From positions 1 to 12,272 of the forward strand of contig CAJTMH010000011.1 in the NCBI GenBank assembly GCA_910577255.1: DNA of 12,272 bases, read 5' to 3'. This DNA comes from an uncultured Duncaniella sp. (GTDB taxonomy: Bacteria > Bacteroidota > Bacteroidia > Bacteroidales > Muribaculaceae). The position numbers were made by a program, and so were the translations under genes. Under the pieces are notes generated by a model. The model ran no database searches. It had not been told where the DNA came from and saw only the letters and a list, made by a program, of their open reading frames with translations. This document shows positions 6,921 through 12,272 of the stretch, in pieces. The first letter of the stretch is position 1, and each line of letters opens with the position of its first letter.

Positions 6921-8408
6921 ATGGCAGTGAAAGTTGATACCCAGAAAGAGATTATTTTCGGCTCGTCAGATCCGAACATATCCCGTGTGCTTTCCAAGAA
7001 AGAGAAGGACGGAGAACTGCGTAAGGTTGCCCCCCGTGTCTATACTACTAACCTTGTAGATAGTATGGAGAATATAGTTCGCCGCAATCTCATTGAAATA
7101 TTGGTATATCGTTATCCGGATGCTCTGATTAGTCATCGAAGTGCAAAGGAAATGCGCCCGACTGCCACCGGCGATTTTTTCCTCACAAATTCAACGACAA
7201 GACGTGTGACTGACTTGCCGGGTATTACTCTTAATTTCGTAAAGGGACCGAAAGCCACAGCGCATGACATTCCTTTCATGGGTATGCACATATCCGGCGA
7301 GTATCGGTATATGCTTGAAAATATGCAGGTGTCGCGTAAGTCCGGCGATGAATCACGAGTTTTGCCTGCCAGCGTCATTGAAAGCAAATTGGAACAACTG
7401 TTGCTCACAGGAGGAGAGGAACGACTGAACCAGTATCGAGATGAACTGCGGAAGGTGGCGGAAGAATTGGAAATGCAGACAGAGTTCACAAAAATCAACA
7501 GCATCATTTCTGCGTTGTTGTCAACTCATGATGCAAAAGTATTGTCAACAGACTCAGCCAAAGCTCTTGCAGCCGGAAATCCGTTTGACCCTGCAAGAGT
7601 TGAATTGTTTGAAATCCTGTTTGAGGCAATCAAAGACCGATATTTCATTATCCGCAATAACCGGAATACTGATGAGGAGTCATTCCGTCTTTTCTCTTTC
7701 TTCGAGAGCTATTTCTCAAACTATATTGAAGGAACTGAATTTGAGATTGATGAAGCCAAGGCTATTGTAGATTCAGGTATTCCGATACCGCGTCGTGATG
7801 AAGATTCTCACGACATCCTCGGAACATTCAAAGTCCTTTCAAACCGTGCCGAGATGATGCGCACGCCAACTTCCCCGAAAGAATTATTTGCAATACTAAG
7901 CCATCGCCATACAATTTTGCTTGAGGGCAGACCGCACATGAATCCCGGTGTTTTCAAAATGAAAAACAACCGTGCCGGTCAAACTGAATTTGTGGATCAT
8001 CAGCTTGTGAAAGGAACGCTCTCGCAAGGCTTCAAGTATTACGCTGCCTTAACAGATCCATTTGCGCGGGCCATCTTCATGATGTTCATGATTAGCGAAG
8101 TTCACCCGTTCAACGACGGTAACGGACGTATCGCCCGCGTGATGATGAACGCCGAACTTGTGCGTGCCGATCAATCCCGCATAATTGTTCCAACAGTGTT
8201 CCGCGAGGATTATATCTTGGCACTTCGCAAGCTCACCCGTCACAAAGACCCGTTGGCATACATCAACGTAATGACCAAACTCCACCAGTTCAGCGATAAC
8301 CTCTACGGCACCGACTTTATCGAGCTTAAAGACTACCTCGCAGCCTGCAACGCTTACGAAGAGCCCTCGCAAGCAAAATTGCAAATTATAGGTAGGTCTA
8401 TCAAATAA
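6921..8408 (+). CDS. Fic-family AMP-transferase with AbiEi-like N-terminal domain
   Basis: A 495-residue protein from the ATG at 6921. The Fic core motif HPFNDGNGRIAR (395-406) is complete, including the catalytic H395 and the Gly/Arg anion-binding loop, so it should transfer AMP (or another nucleotide part) to Ser/Thr/Tyr of target proteins. A class II inhibitory motif (S/T)xxxE(G/N) is present upstream as SNYIEG (S266, E270, G271), so activity is probably self-restrained until relieved. The N-terminus (about 15-110: SKKEKDGELRKVAPRVYTTN and YPDALISHRSAKEM) resembles the winged-helix domain of AbiEi-type antitoxins, suggesting that the protein may bind its own operator. A Glu/Arg-rich helical segment lies at about 150-200. 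The next gene follows after 14 bases. Toxin, regulator or defence effector are all possible; the target is unknown. Confidence 0.9.
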   Translation: MAVKVDTQKEIIFGSSDPNISRVLSKKEKDGELRKVAPRVYTTNLVDSMENIVRRNLIEILVYRYPDALISHRSAKEMRPTATGDFFLTNSTTRRVTDLPGITLNFVKGPKATAHDIPFMGMHISGEYRYMLENMQVSRKSGDESRVLPASVIESKLEQLLLTGGEERLNQYRDELRKVAEELEMQTEFTKINSIISALLSTHDAKVLSTDSAKALAAGNPFDPARVELFEILFEAIKDRYFIIRNNRNTDEESFRLFSFFESYFSNYIEGTEFEIDEAKAIVDSGIPIPRRDEDSHDILGTFKVLSNRAEMMRTPTSPKELFAILSHRHTILLEGRPHMNPGVFKMKNNRAGQTEFVDHQLVKGTLSQGFKYYAALTDPFARAIFMMFMISEVHPFNDGNGRIARVMMNAELVRADQSRIIVPTVFREDYILALRKLTRHKDPLAYINVMTKLHQFSDNLYGTDFIELKDYLAACNAYEEPSQAKLQIIGRSIK

Positions 8409-8422
8409 TATAACATCAAAAT

Positions 8423-9043
8423 ATGACTGGCTTATTAGAACTATCAAAAAGCAGAAATCGCAAAAATCTAAATCAGGCACTGCGTTCTCATACTGGGGAG
8501 GTAATACCGTCCGTATTGGACAGTATCATACCGATTCTTCCTCTTGGAACAATTATAAAATCGGTCATAAAATCACGAGGTGCCTTTAATGATTATTTTT
8601 TTATAAATAAATTGAATTCATTTCTATTCCCATTAAATTCAGAAGAGTTATCAGATGATGAACTAGATGAGTTCTTTAAATCATTAAATGATGATAAACA
8701 AAAGGTAGAAGAGTATATGATAGGTCTATTGATTAATGCAGAATCGATGGACAAAACACTGATAATGGGTTATATCTATAAAGCAGCCGTACGAAAAGAG
8801 ATCAATTATATTGAAATGCTTAGATTATGCTCGATTATCAACCATTCATTTATTTATGATCTTAAAGCTATGACTAAATACGAGGATGCATCCACAATTT
8901 ATTCGATAGAGGCAATGAATTTAATTAATTTAGGTTTAATTGACAATTATGTAGGAGGGATTTGGAAAAATGAACCTACATATGAATTGAATGAAACAGG
9001 AATACTTCTTCTAAGTATTTTAAAAAAAGAAAATTGGGTTTAA
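8423..9043 (+). CDS. Unrecognised AT-rich 206-residue protein coupled to the Fic gene
   Basis: It starts 14 bases after the Fic stop, so it is very likely in the same transcript. The sequence begins MTGLLELSKSRNRKNLNQAL, has a hydrophobic patch VLDSIIPILPLGTIIKSVIK (31-50), an acidic stretch SEELSDDELDEFFKSLNDD (73-91), then a helical region with YIYKAAVRKEINYIEMLRLC (116-135) and a C-terminal part (about 150-206) that could be a winged-helix fold ending in TYELNETGILLLSILKK. I do not recognise the family. Codon use is clearly more AT-rich than the genes on both sides (many AAA, TTA, ATA and AAT codons), which suggests a different origin. Position suggests an immunity, target or co-effector role with the Fic protein, but nothing in the sequence proves it. 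Confidence 0.8.
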   Translation: MTGLLELSKSRNRKNLNQALRSHTGEVIPSVLDSIIPILPLGTIIKSVIKSRGAFNDYFFINKLNSFLFPLNSEELSDDELDEFFKSLNDDKQKVEEYMIGLLINAESMDKTLIMGYIYKAAVRKEINYIEMLRLCSIINHSFIYDLKAMTKYEDASTIYSIEAMNLINLGLIDNYVGGIWKNEPTYELNETGILLLSILKKENWV

Positions 9044-9102
9044 TGATAATCTAAGTAGGCTTAATTAACAGTCTTAACTACCGAAAATCAGCGGATTATT
9101 GT

Positions 9103-9110
9103 TATCTTTG
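9103..9110 (+). promoter_or_regulatory. Promoter-like -7 box in the leader of the integrase gene
   Basis: TATCTTTG fits TAnnTTTG and is followed by C; the -33 position lacks TTG. The surrounding TTATCTTTGC differs by one base from GTANNTTTGC, the core att sequence described for CTnDOT-type integration, so this could instead be an attachment core. Confidence 0.35.
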
Positions 9111-9116
9111 CAAAGT

Positions 9117-9303
9117 AATCGACGAAGAACATTGAAATATCGGGGTGTGCAAAAAGGGAACATCCTTGATTTTTCAGAGAGCTAAGTTGTTGATAACCAC
9201 GAGATATACCGCCTAATTCACAGAACCCAGGCGGATCACAAAAACAAAACGCAAAACGCGGAAAAGTCCTGAAAATCAACGATTTTCGGGACTTTTAATT
9301 TTT
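9117..9303 (+). other. Possible short leader RNA upstream of the integrase
   Basis: The stretch from the predicted start after the 9103 box to the terminator at 9262-9303 would give a transcript of about 185 bases with no credible reading frame. It contains CCGCCT (9209-9214) paired with AGGCGG (9229-9234). It may be a small RNA, an attenuated leader of the integrase gene, or simply the 3' end of the upstream operon plus att DNA. Confidence 0.25.
9262..9303 (+). terminator. Strong intrinsic terminator before the integrase gene
   Basis: AAAAGTCCTGAAAATC (9262-9277) and GATTTTCGGGACTTTT (9281-9296) form a 16-bp stem (one T-G pair) with a 3-base loop AAC, followed by AATTTTT. It would end transcription from the Fic operon or from the 9103 box, and isolates or attenuates the integrase gene. 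Confidence 0.8.
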
Positions 9304-9343
9304 AGCCCACGGCGCAAAATCCGGCAAAACGAGGCACTTCGCA

Positions 9344-9388
9344 TTGGACTATCCGTTGGACCTGATTTTGATGAATCCATGTCCAACG
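9344..9388. promoter_or_regulatory. TTGGAC repeats upstream of the integrase gene
   Basis: TTGGAC occurs at 9344-9349 and 9356-9361, 12 bases apart, and inverted as GTCCAA at 9381-9386; CGTTGGAC (9354-9361) and GTCCAACG (9381-9388) form an 8-bp inverted repeat. The flanks carry AATCCGGCAAAACG and TTTCCGGCAAACG as near direct repeats. Candidate arm-type integrase sites or an operator; the rest of 9304-9481 shows no gene. Confidence 0.4.
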
Positions 9389-9481
9389 ATTTTCCGGCAA
9401 ACGTCTGACATTCGCAAAGTTGCACACTGATTTTCTTCTCTTGTCAGTAAACCGAAGTTAAACCTAAAATGTTTATTTGAC

Positions 9482-10711
9482 ATGCAGCAAAGAAAATCGA
9501 CTTTCAGCGTTCTTTTCTTCATCAAGAGAAAGAAGCTACTGAAAAATGGTGATGCGCCGGTGTATATGCGCATCACCATCGACGGCCGCTTCCTTGAAAC
9601 ATCACTAAAACGTGGTGTGAATCCAAAATTATGGAACGAGAAGAAGCAACGTTCCACCGGGCGCGACAGGCTCTCAATCGAACTCAATGACTACCTCGAC
9701 ACTACCCTTACACGAATCTACCGCATCCATCAGCAACTGATTGACGAGTGCAAGCCTGTCAATCCTCAGACCGTGATGAACGCCTATCAGGGGCGCACGG
9801 AGCAACCAAAGATGTTGCGCGAGGTATTCCGGCAGGAGAACGCCAAGTATCGCCAGCTGCTTGAAATCGGCGATGTGGTGCTGGGTACTGTACTGCGCTA
9901 TGAACGCACCGAGCGTTATCTCGGCGAGTTTATGAAGAAGAACTACAATGTCGAGGATATGCCGTTCCGTGCCATCGACAACGAGTTTGTAAGAAACTTC
10001 CACATCTTCCTCAAGGTTGACAAGAAAGCCGAGCAGAATACCGCGAACAAATACTGCAAGAACCTGAAGAAAATCGTGCGCCTCGCGCTCGACAACAACT
10101 GGATGGAAGTAAATCCATTTCAGGGCATCAAGTTTTCGGCAAAAGCAACTACCCGCGAATTTCTTTCGGAGAAGGAGCTTACCACTCTTATGAAAAAGGA
10201 TTTTGAGGTGGAGAGGCTCAATGTGGTACGCGACATCTTTGTATTCTGTTCGCTGACCGGACTTGCATTTTCCGATGTCGCCGCACTCCGACCGGAGCAT
10301 ATCTCGGTTGACGACGAGGGCAACTACTGGATACACAAAGCCCGTCAGAAAACAAAGAACATGTGCAGCATACCCTATCTTGAATCGGCACGGGCAATCG
10401 CTGACAAATATCGTGAACACCCGACCTGTGTAGCAAAAGGTGTGGTGCTTCCTGTGCTGTCAAACCAGCGCATGAACTCATACTTGACAGAAATTGCCGA
10501 TTGCTGCGGTATCAAGAAATCACTTACCACCCATATCGCCCGTCACAGCTTCGCTTGCCTTGCACTCGCCAATGGCGTGTCAATGGAAATTATCGCCCGA
10601 ATGCTCGGCCACTCCGATATAAAGACGACAAAGATCTACGCGAAAGTCGTGGACAAATCAATCGCCGAGCAGATGGGTGGGCTTGCCGCCAAGTTCGGTT
10701 CTCAACGATAA
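9482..10711 (+). CDS. Tyrosine recombinase (integrase) of a Bacteroides-type integrative element
   Basis: A 409-residue site-specific recombinase. Residues about 5-95 form an arm-DNA-binding domain (FSVLFFIKRKKLLKNGDAPVYMRI-like opening segment, read here in two blocks: FSVLFFIKRKKLL and NGDAPVYMRI). About 112-205 is a SAM-like core-binding domain, and about 225-400 the catalytic domain. Catalytic residues seen: a likely K290 (ARQKTKN), H351 and R354 in THIARHSF, H377 in MLGHSDIKTT, and the nucleophile Y386 in KIYAKV. The position of the first catalytic Arg is Ala (TGLAFSDVAAL, A262); absence of this Arg is also known in IntDOT of CTnDOT. It would integrate and excise the element, probably together with the two small DNA-binding proteins encoded convergently downstream. 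ATG 9482 is preferred by length. A leader with a terminator and repeats precedes it. Confidence 0.93.
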   Translation: MQQRKSTFSVLFFIKRKKLLKNGDAPVYMRITIDGRFLETSLKRGVNPKLWNEKKQRSTGRDRLSIELNDYLDTTLTRIYRIHQQLIDECKPVNPQTVMNAYQGRTEQPKMLREVFRQENAKYRQLLEIGDVVLGTVLRYERTERYLGEFMKKNYNVEDMPFRAIDNEFVRNFHIFLKVDKKAEQNTANKYCKNLKKIVRLALDNNWMEVNPFQGIKFSAKATTREFLSEKELTTLMKKDFEVERLNVVRDIFVFCSLTGLAFSDVAALRPEHISVDDEGNYWIHKARQKTKNMCSIPYLESARAIADKYREHPTCVAKGVVLPVLSNQRMNSYLTEIADCCGIKKSLTTHIARHSFACLALANGVSMEIIARMLGHSDIKTTKIYAKVVDKSIAEQMGGLAAKFGSQR

Positions 10712-10727
10712 GATGACAACAATATAT

Positions 10728-10768
10728 GACAATGCCCCGACGATTTCAAATTTCGTCGGGGCATTGTC
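10728..10768. terminator. Bidirectional terminator between integrase and excisionase-like genes
   Basis: GACAATGCCCCGACGA (10728-10743) and TCGTCGGGGCATTGTC (10753-10768) form a perfect 16-bp GC-rich stem with a 9-base loop. It lies 16 bases after the integrase stop and 3 bases from the stop of the opposing gene, as expected for a shared terminator, though the T-runs on both sides are short. Confidence 0.82.
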
Positions 10769-10771
10769 TGT

Positions 10772-11059
10772 TTATCGGAATGGCGGCAGGTAGTTACGTT
10801 TAAGGAAATCATCAATTTCGGATTCTGCGTAAAGAATTTTGCCGGGTAAATTGTAGTAGCCGAACTCTCCTTTTGCACGATAGTTGGCAAGTGTGCGTTT
10901 GCTTAAACTTAATTCTTGTGCCAGTTGGGTGTCGGTAAGATAGCGTTGGCCCGGCTTTGTTTCATCTGACAGCCGTTTGATGCCGTTGCGGACATTGGAA
11001 AGAGCCGCCATGATTCCGGCGATTTCTTCGCCGGTAAGAATGTGCATATTGTCAGCCAT
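10772..11059 (-). CDS. Helix-turn-helix protein, excisionase-like (second gene of pair)
   Basis: A 95-residue protein. The N-terminal 35 residues are helical (LTGEEIAGIMAALSNVRNGI); residues about 40-90 form a MerR/excisionase-type winged helix: YLTDTQLAQELSLSKRTLAN (40-59, the helix-turn-helix), YRAKGEFGYYNLPGKILYAE (wing) and SEIDDFLKRN. Such small proteins next to integrases in Bacteroides elements act as excisionases (recombination directionality factors) or local regulators. Its ATG overlaps the end of the upstream gene by 8 bases (ATGGCTGA), so translation is probably coupled. Confidence 0.85.
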   Translation of the reverse strand: MADNMHILTGEEIAGIMAALSNVRNGIKRLSDETKPGQRYLTDTQLAQELSLSKRTLANYRAKGEFGYYNLPGKILYAESEIDDFLKRNYLPPFR

Positions 11060-11336
11060 CTTTCTTATATGATTGGGTCAGCACACGGTCAATCTCTTTC
11101 ACCGGATAGAACACCTTGCCATCGACAATGGAATATCCGATTTTACCTGACGAGCGCATGGTCTGCAATGACCGTGTGCCTAACTTCAGCATTGATTTGG
11201 CAACGGTGTTGTCAACCCAGTCATCAAGACTGCGGGGTGTAACCATTTTCAGCAGTATCCTGATAGCTCCGGCACATTCGTCAATCTGCGCCAGAATTGT
11301 ATCAAATGCGATGCGTTCAATTACGACGTAGTCCAT
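11052..11336 (-). CDS. Helix-turn-helix protein, excisionase-like (first gene of pair)
   Basis: A 94-residue protein with the same layout as its downstream partner: a helical N-terminus (VVIERIAFDTILAQIDEC), then DDWVDNTVAKSMLKLGTRSL (38-57), QTMRSSGKIGYSIVDGKVFY (58-77) and a closing helix PVKEIDRVLTQSY. The partner's typical KRTLANYRAKGEFGY corresponds here to TRSLQTMRSSGKIGY, so the two are probably an old duplication. Likely role: DNA bending at the attachment site for excision, or control of the integrase; which protein does which cannot be told from sequence. A promoter-like box lies just upstream. Confidence 0.83.
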   Translation of the reverse strand: MDYVVIERIAFDTILAQIDECAGAIRILLKMVTPRSLDDWVDNTVAKSMLKLGTRSLQTMRSSGKIGYSIVDGKVFYPVKEIDRVLTQSYKKDG

Positions 11337-11349
11337 AGAAAATAATCTT

Positions 11350-11384
11350 CAAATTTAATAATCGTGGATTCAGTGGTGGCAAAA
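11350..11384 (-). promoter_or_regulatory. Promoter of the excisionase-like operon
   Basis: On the minus strand TAAATTTG (11357-11350) fits the -7 box and TTTTG (11384-11380) lies 22 bases upstream, slightly longer than ideal. Transcription would start only a few bases before the ATG at 11336, giving a very short leader. Confidence 0.5.
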
Positions 11385-11499
11385 GGATTGCCGTTTTTGT
11401 TGTGACTGGCAAATGCGTTGAGCGGTCATGCACTTGCTCAGTCAGCTGAATGGACGTGTGAGCATCAATATATCCGTAGGTATGGCTGATTGCAGGAAT

Positions 11500-11604
11500 G
11501 TTCATTCATCTATTCACACATACACTCTTTCATCTGTATGAATATTCATTTAATCATTCACACGTTAAGACATTCATCTGTTCACTTGTTCATCTGTTCA
11601 TTCA
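11500..11604. repeat. TTCAT-rich degenerate repeat with tandem octamers
   Basis: About 100 bases are dominated by TTCAT/ATTCA units (GTTCATTCATC, TTTCATCTGT, ATTCATTTAATCATTCAC). Four octamers follow without gap: TTCATCTG (11573), TTCACTTG (11581), TTCATCTG (11589), TTCATTCA (11597). An 8-base period argues against coding. Similar GAATG/CATTC units continue to about 11783. Possible binding array or decayed minisatellite. Confidence 0.6.
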
Positions 11605-11631
11605 TACATACCTGCAAGCAGGTGAATGAAC
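11596..11631. repeat. Stem-loop at the end of the octamer array
   Basis: GTTCATTCA (11596-11604) pairs with TGAATGAAC (11623-11631), and inside it CCTGC (11611-11615) pairs with GCAGG (11618-11622), with six unpaired bases on the left side. The whole could extrude as a cruciform or fold in single-stranded DNA. Confidence 0.5.
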
Positions 11632-11727
11632 GTGCATAAGCACATTGTTACAACTGAAAGTCCGGACAGATATTCAAGTTTATGAATGGTTGATTGAGCC
11701 TGTGAATGTCTGTCGGCTCATCGCTCG

Positions 11728-11783
11728 TTTCATTCAGTCATCTGTCTGACCGTCTTTGCAAATGAAACGACGGCTGAATGAAA
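11728..11783. repeat. Two-part stem-loop
   Basis: TTTCATTCAG (11728-11737) pairs with CTGAATGAAA (11774-11783), and CCGTC (11750-11754) with GACGG (11769-11773). The inner loop contains the palindrome TTTGCAAA. Six A residues end the right arm, so on the minus strand it is preceded by a T-run rather than followed by one; it is not a good terminator. Confidence 0.45.
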
Positions 11784-11805
11784 AAAGATTATCCCCGCCG
11801 CGTTA

Positions 11806-11844
11806 TTCCCCAAGATTCCGCAGACTTTCCCCAACATTCCCCAA
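11806..11844 (+). repeat. Four helically phased TTCCCCAA repeats
   Basis: TTCCCCAA at 11806, TTCCGCAG at 11816, TTCCCCAA at 11827 and TTCCCCAA at 11837 are spaced 10, 11 and 10 bases, i.e. one helical turn each. An AT-rich stretch (ACAATAATTATTTCA) follows directly. Phased short repeats beside AT-rich DNA are typical of replication, transfer or regulatory protein arrays. Confidence 0.5.
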
Positions 11845-11907
11845 CAATAATTATTTCAGGAACTTAACTGTTGCCTTACATTGTTATAATATTGCTTCGC
11901 GCACTTG

Positions 11908-11946
11908 CACATCTACTTCGGATGTGACGCCGTTTCAGACCTGAAA
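11908..11946. other. Two small inverted repeats in non-coding DNA
   Basis: CACATC (11908-11913) pairs with GATGTG (11921-11926) around a 7-base loop, and TTTCAG (11933-11938) with CTGAAA (11941-11946) around AC. From here to 12072 I see no gene. Confidence 0.35.
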
Positions 11947-12072
11947 ATTCGGCTGCATCTGTAAGAGCCGGCACCGGGCAGTCCTGCTTTTGGTCGAGAT
12001 GTACTGACGGTGTACTAATTTTTAAGAATATCGCTCCTTCATCGCTCTGTATCCCATTTACTTATAAATTGA

Positions 12073-12154
12073 ATGTCAACATTGACATAGCAAGGTATGT
12101 TTATCGGCACTCACAACTGACATTGTGCCTATAAACCCTTGCCATGTGTGACAT
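12073..12154. other. Long stem-loop with TGACAT repeats (candidate oriT-like site)
   Basis: ATGTCAA and TTGACAT (12073-12088) form an inverted repeat. A longer structure pairs ACAT, GCAAGG, TTTAT and GGCAC (12085-12110) with GTGCC, ATAAA, CCTTGC and ATGT (12125-12147) in matching order, with a 14-base loop. TGACAT occurs directly at 12083, 12118 and 12149. It lies about 45 bases before a possible gene start. Confidence 0.5.
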
Positions 12155-12191
12155 TCCTCCAAAGTCGGACTTTAGTTCCCGATACACTGCT

Positions 12192-12272
12192 ATGGCAGAA
12201 ACGACAATTGACACGACAAAGCCCGGCTATCCATCGCGGACAGTCGGGCTTTCCCCATTGGTTGTAAATTCA
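12192..12272 (+). CDS. Possible start of a gene running off the window
   Basis: From the ATG at 12192 the plus strand is open for 27 codons to the edge, starting MAETTIDTTKPGYPSRTVGL. No family is recognised. Against it, codons 9-21 coincide with a terminator-like hairpin and no clear promoter or ribosome binding site precedes it; it may be chance. Confidence 0.3.
   Translation, partial: MAETTIDTTKPGYPSRTVGLSPLVVNS
12218..12252. terminator. Terminator-like hairpin at the right edge
   Basis: AAAGCCCG (12218-12225) and CGGGCTTT (12245-12252) pair perfectly, with TCC (12230-12232) and GGA (12238-12240) inside. The shape is that of a Bacteroidetes terminator, but no T-run follows on either strand beyond the stem, and it may instead lie inside a coding region. 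Confidence 0.35.

Larger units (their letters stand above)
9482..11336. mobile_element. Integration/excision module of an ICE or mobilizable element
   Basis: A tyrosine recombinase and a two-gene excisionase-like operon face each other across a shared terminator. Together with the PcfK-like gene at the left edge this suggests an integrative conjugative or mobilizable element carrying the SIR2, ATPase and Fic genes as cargo. Element ends are not defined; the two edges could also belong to different elements. Confidence 0.6.

Noticed and set aside
9188..9196. DnaA box (TGTTGATAA, complement of TTATCAACA)
   Set aside because: A single imperfect copy without neighbours; expected by chance.
9674..10420. 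248-residue minus-strand frame
   Set aside because: Antisense to the integrase, whose catalytic residues are intact.
11753..11762. TCTTTGCAAA also found at 9105-9114, as att direct repeat
   Set aside because: The shared sequence is centred on a short palindrome, flanks do not agree, and the copy at 11753 lies in a stem-loop; probably chance.
11756..11944. 62-residue plus-strand frame in the repeat-rich region
   Set aside because: It starts inside a stem-loop, runs through phased repeats, and has no ribosome binding site or plausible composition.

Overview
The window looks like accessory DNA of a Bacteroidales genome. Several genes are preceded by Bacteroidetes-type promoters (a -7 box TAnnTTTG, once with a -33 TTTG exactly 19 bases upstream), Shine-Dalgarno sequences are weak or absent, and the mobile genes belong to typical Bacteroides ICE families: PcfK-like, an arm-binding/SAM-like tyrosine recombinase, and paired helix-turn-helix excisionase-like proteins. 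Genus cannot be resolved by eye.

Left edge (1-683, minus strand): a conjugation-associated operon made of a 71-residue two-helix membrane protein followed by a PcfK-like protein that runs off the window. Positions 684-1564 hold no convincing gene but much structure: a 296-bp imperfect inverted duplication (662-957), a 227-bp segment closed by a perfect 12-bp inverted repeat and containing nested stems (984-1210), three direct repeats with exact 23-bp period (1244-1304), an AT-rich inverted-repeat cluster (1333-1397), and a promoter plus near-palindrome just before the next gene.

Centre (1565-9043, plus strand): a defence-like cargo. It contains a 437-residue AAA+ ATPase of the DUF234 type with a C-terminal PD-(D/E)XK-like motif; a 1170-residue protein with an N-terminal SIR2 NADase-type domain and a very long C-terminal region, resembling the defence-associated sirtuins DSR1/DSR2; a 495-residue Fic AMP-transferase with an AbiEi-antitoxin-like N-terminus and a class II inhibitory motif; and, 14 bases later, an unrecognised AT-rich 206-residue protein. 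Degenerate copies of the 23-bp repeat recur at the end of the SIR2 gene, so the ATPase and SIR2 genes sit between related repeats and may have moved as a unit.

Right part (9044-12272): a 438-bp leader with a promoter-like box, a strong intrinsic terminator and TTGGAC repeats; a tyrosine recombinase; a bidirectional terminator; and a convergent operon of two small DNA-binding, excisionase-like proteins. Beyond 11337 come about 850 bp without a convincing gene but dense in tandem octamers, helically phased repeats and long stem-loops (candidate oriT, replication or regulatory region), then the possible start of another gene at the edge.

Working together: the recombinase and excisionase-like proteins would move the element, the PcfK-side genes belong to its transfer machinery, and the SIR2, ATPase and Fic genes are probably protective or selfish cargo. 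The most interesting leads are the ATPase + DSR-like SIR2 pair bounded by related repeats, the Fic protein with its AT-rich partner gene, and the structured segment at 984-1210.
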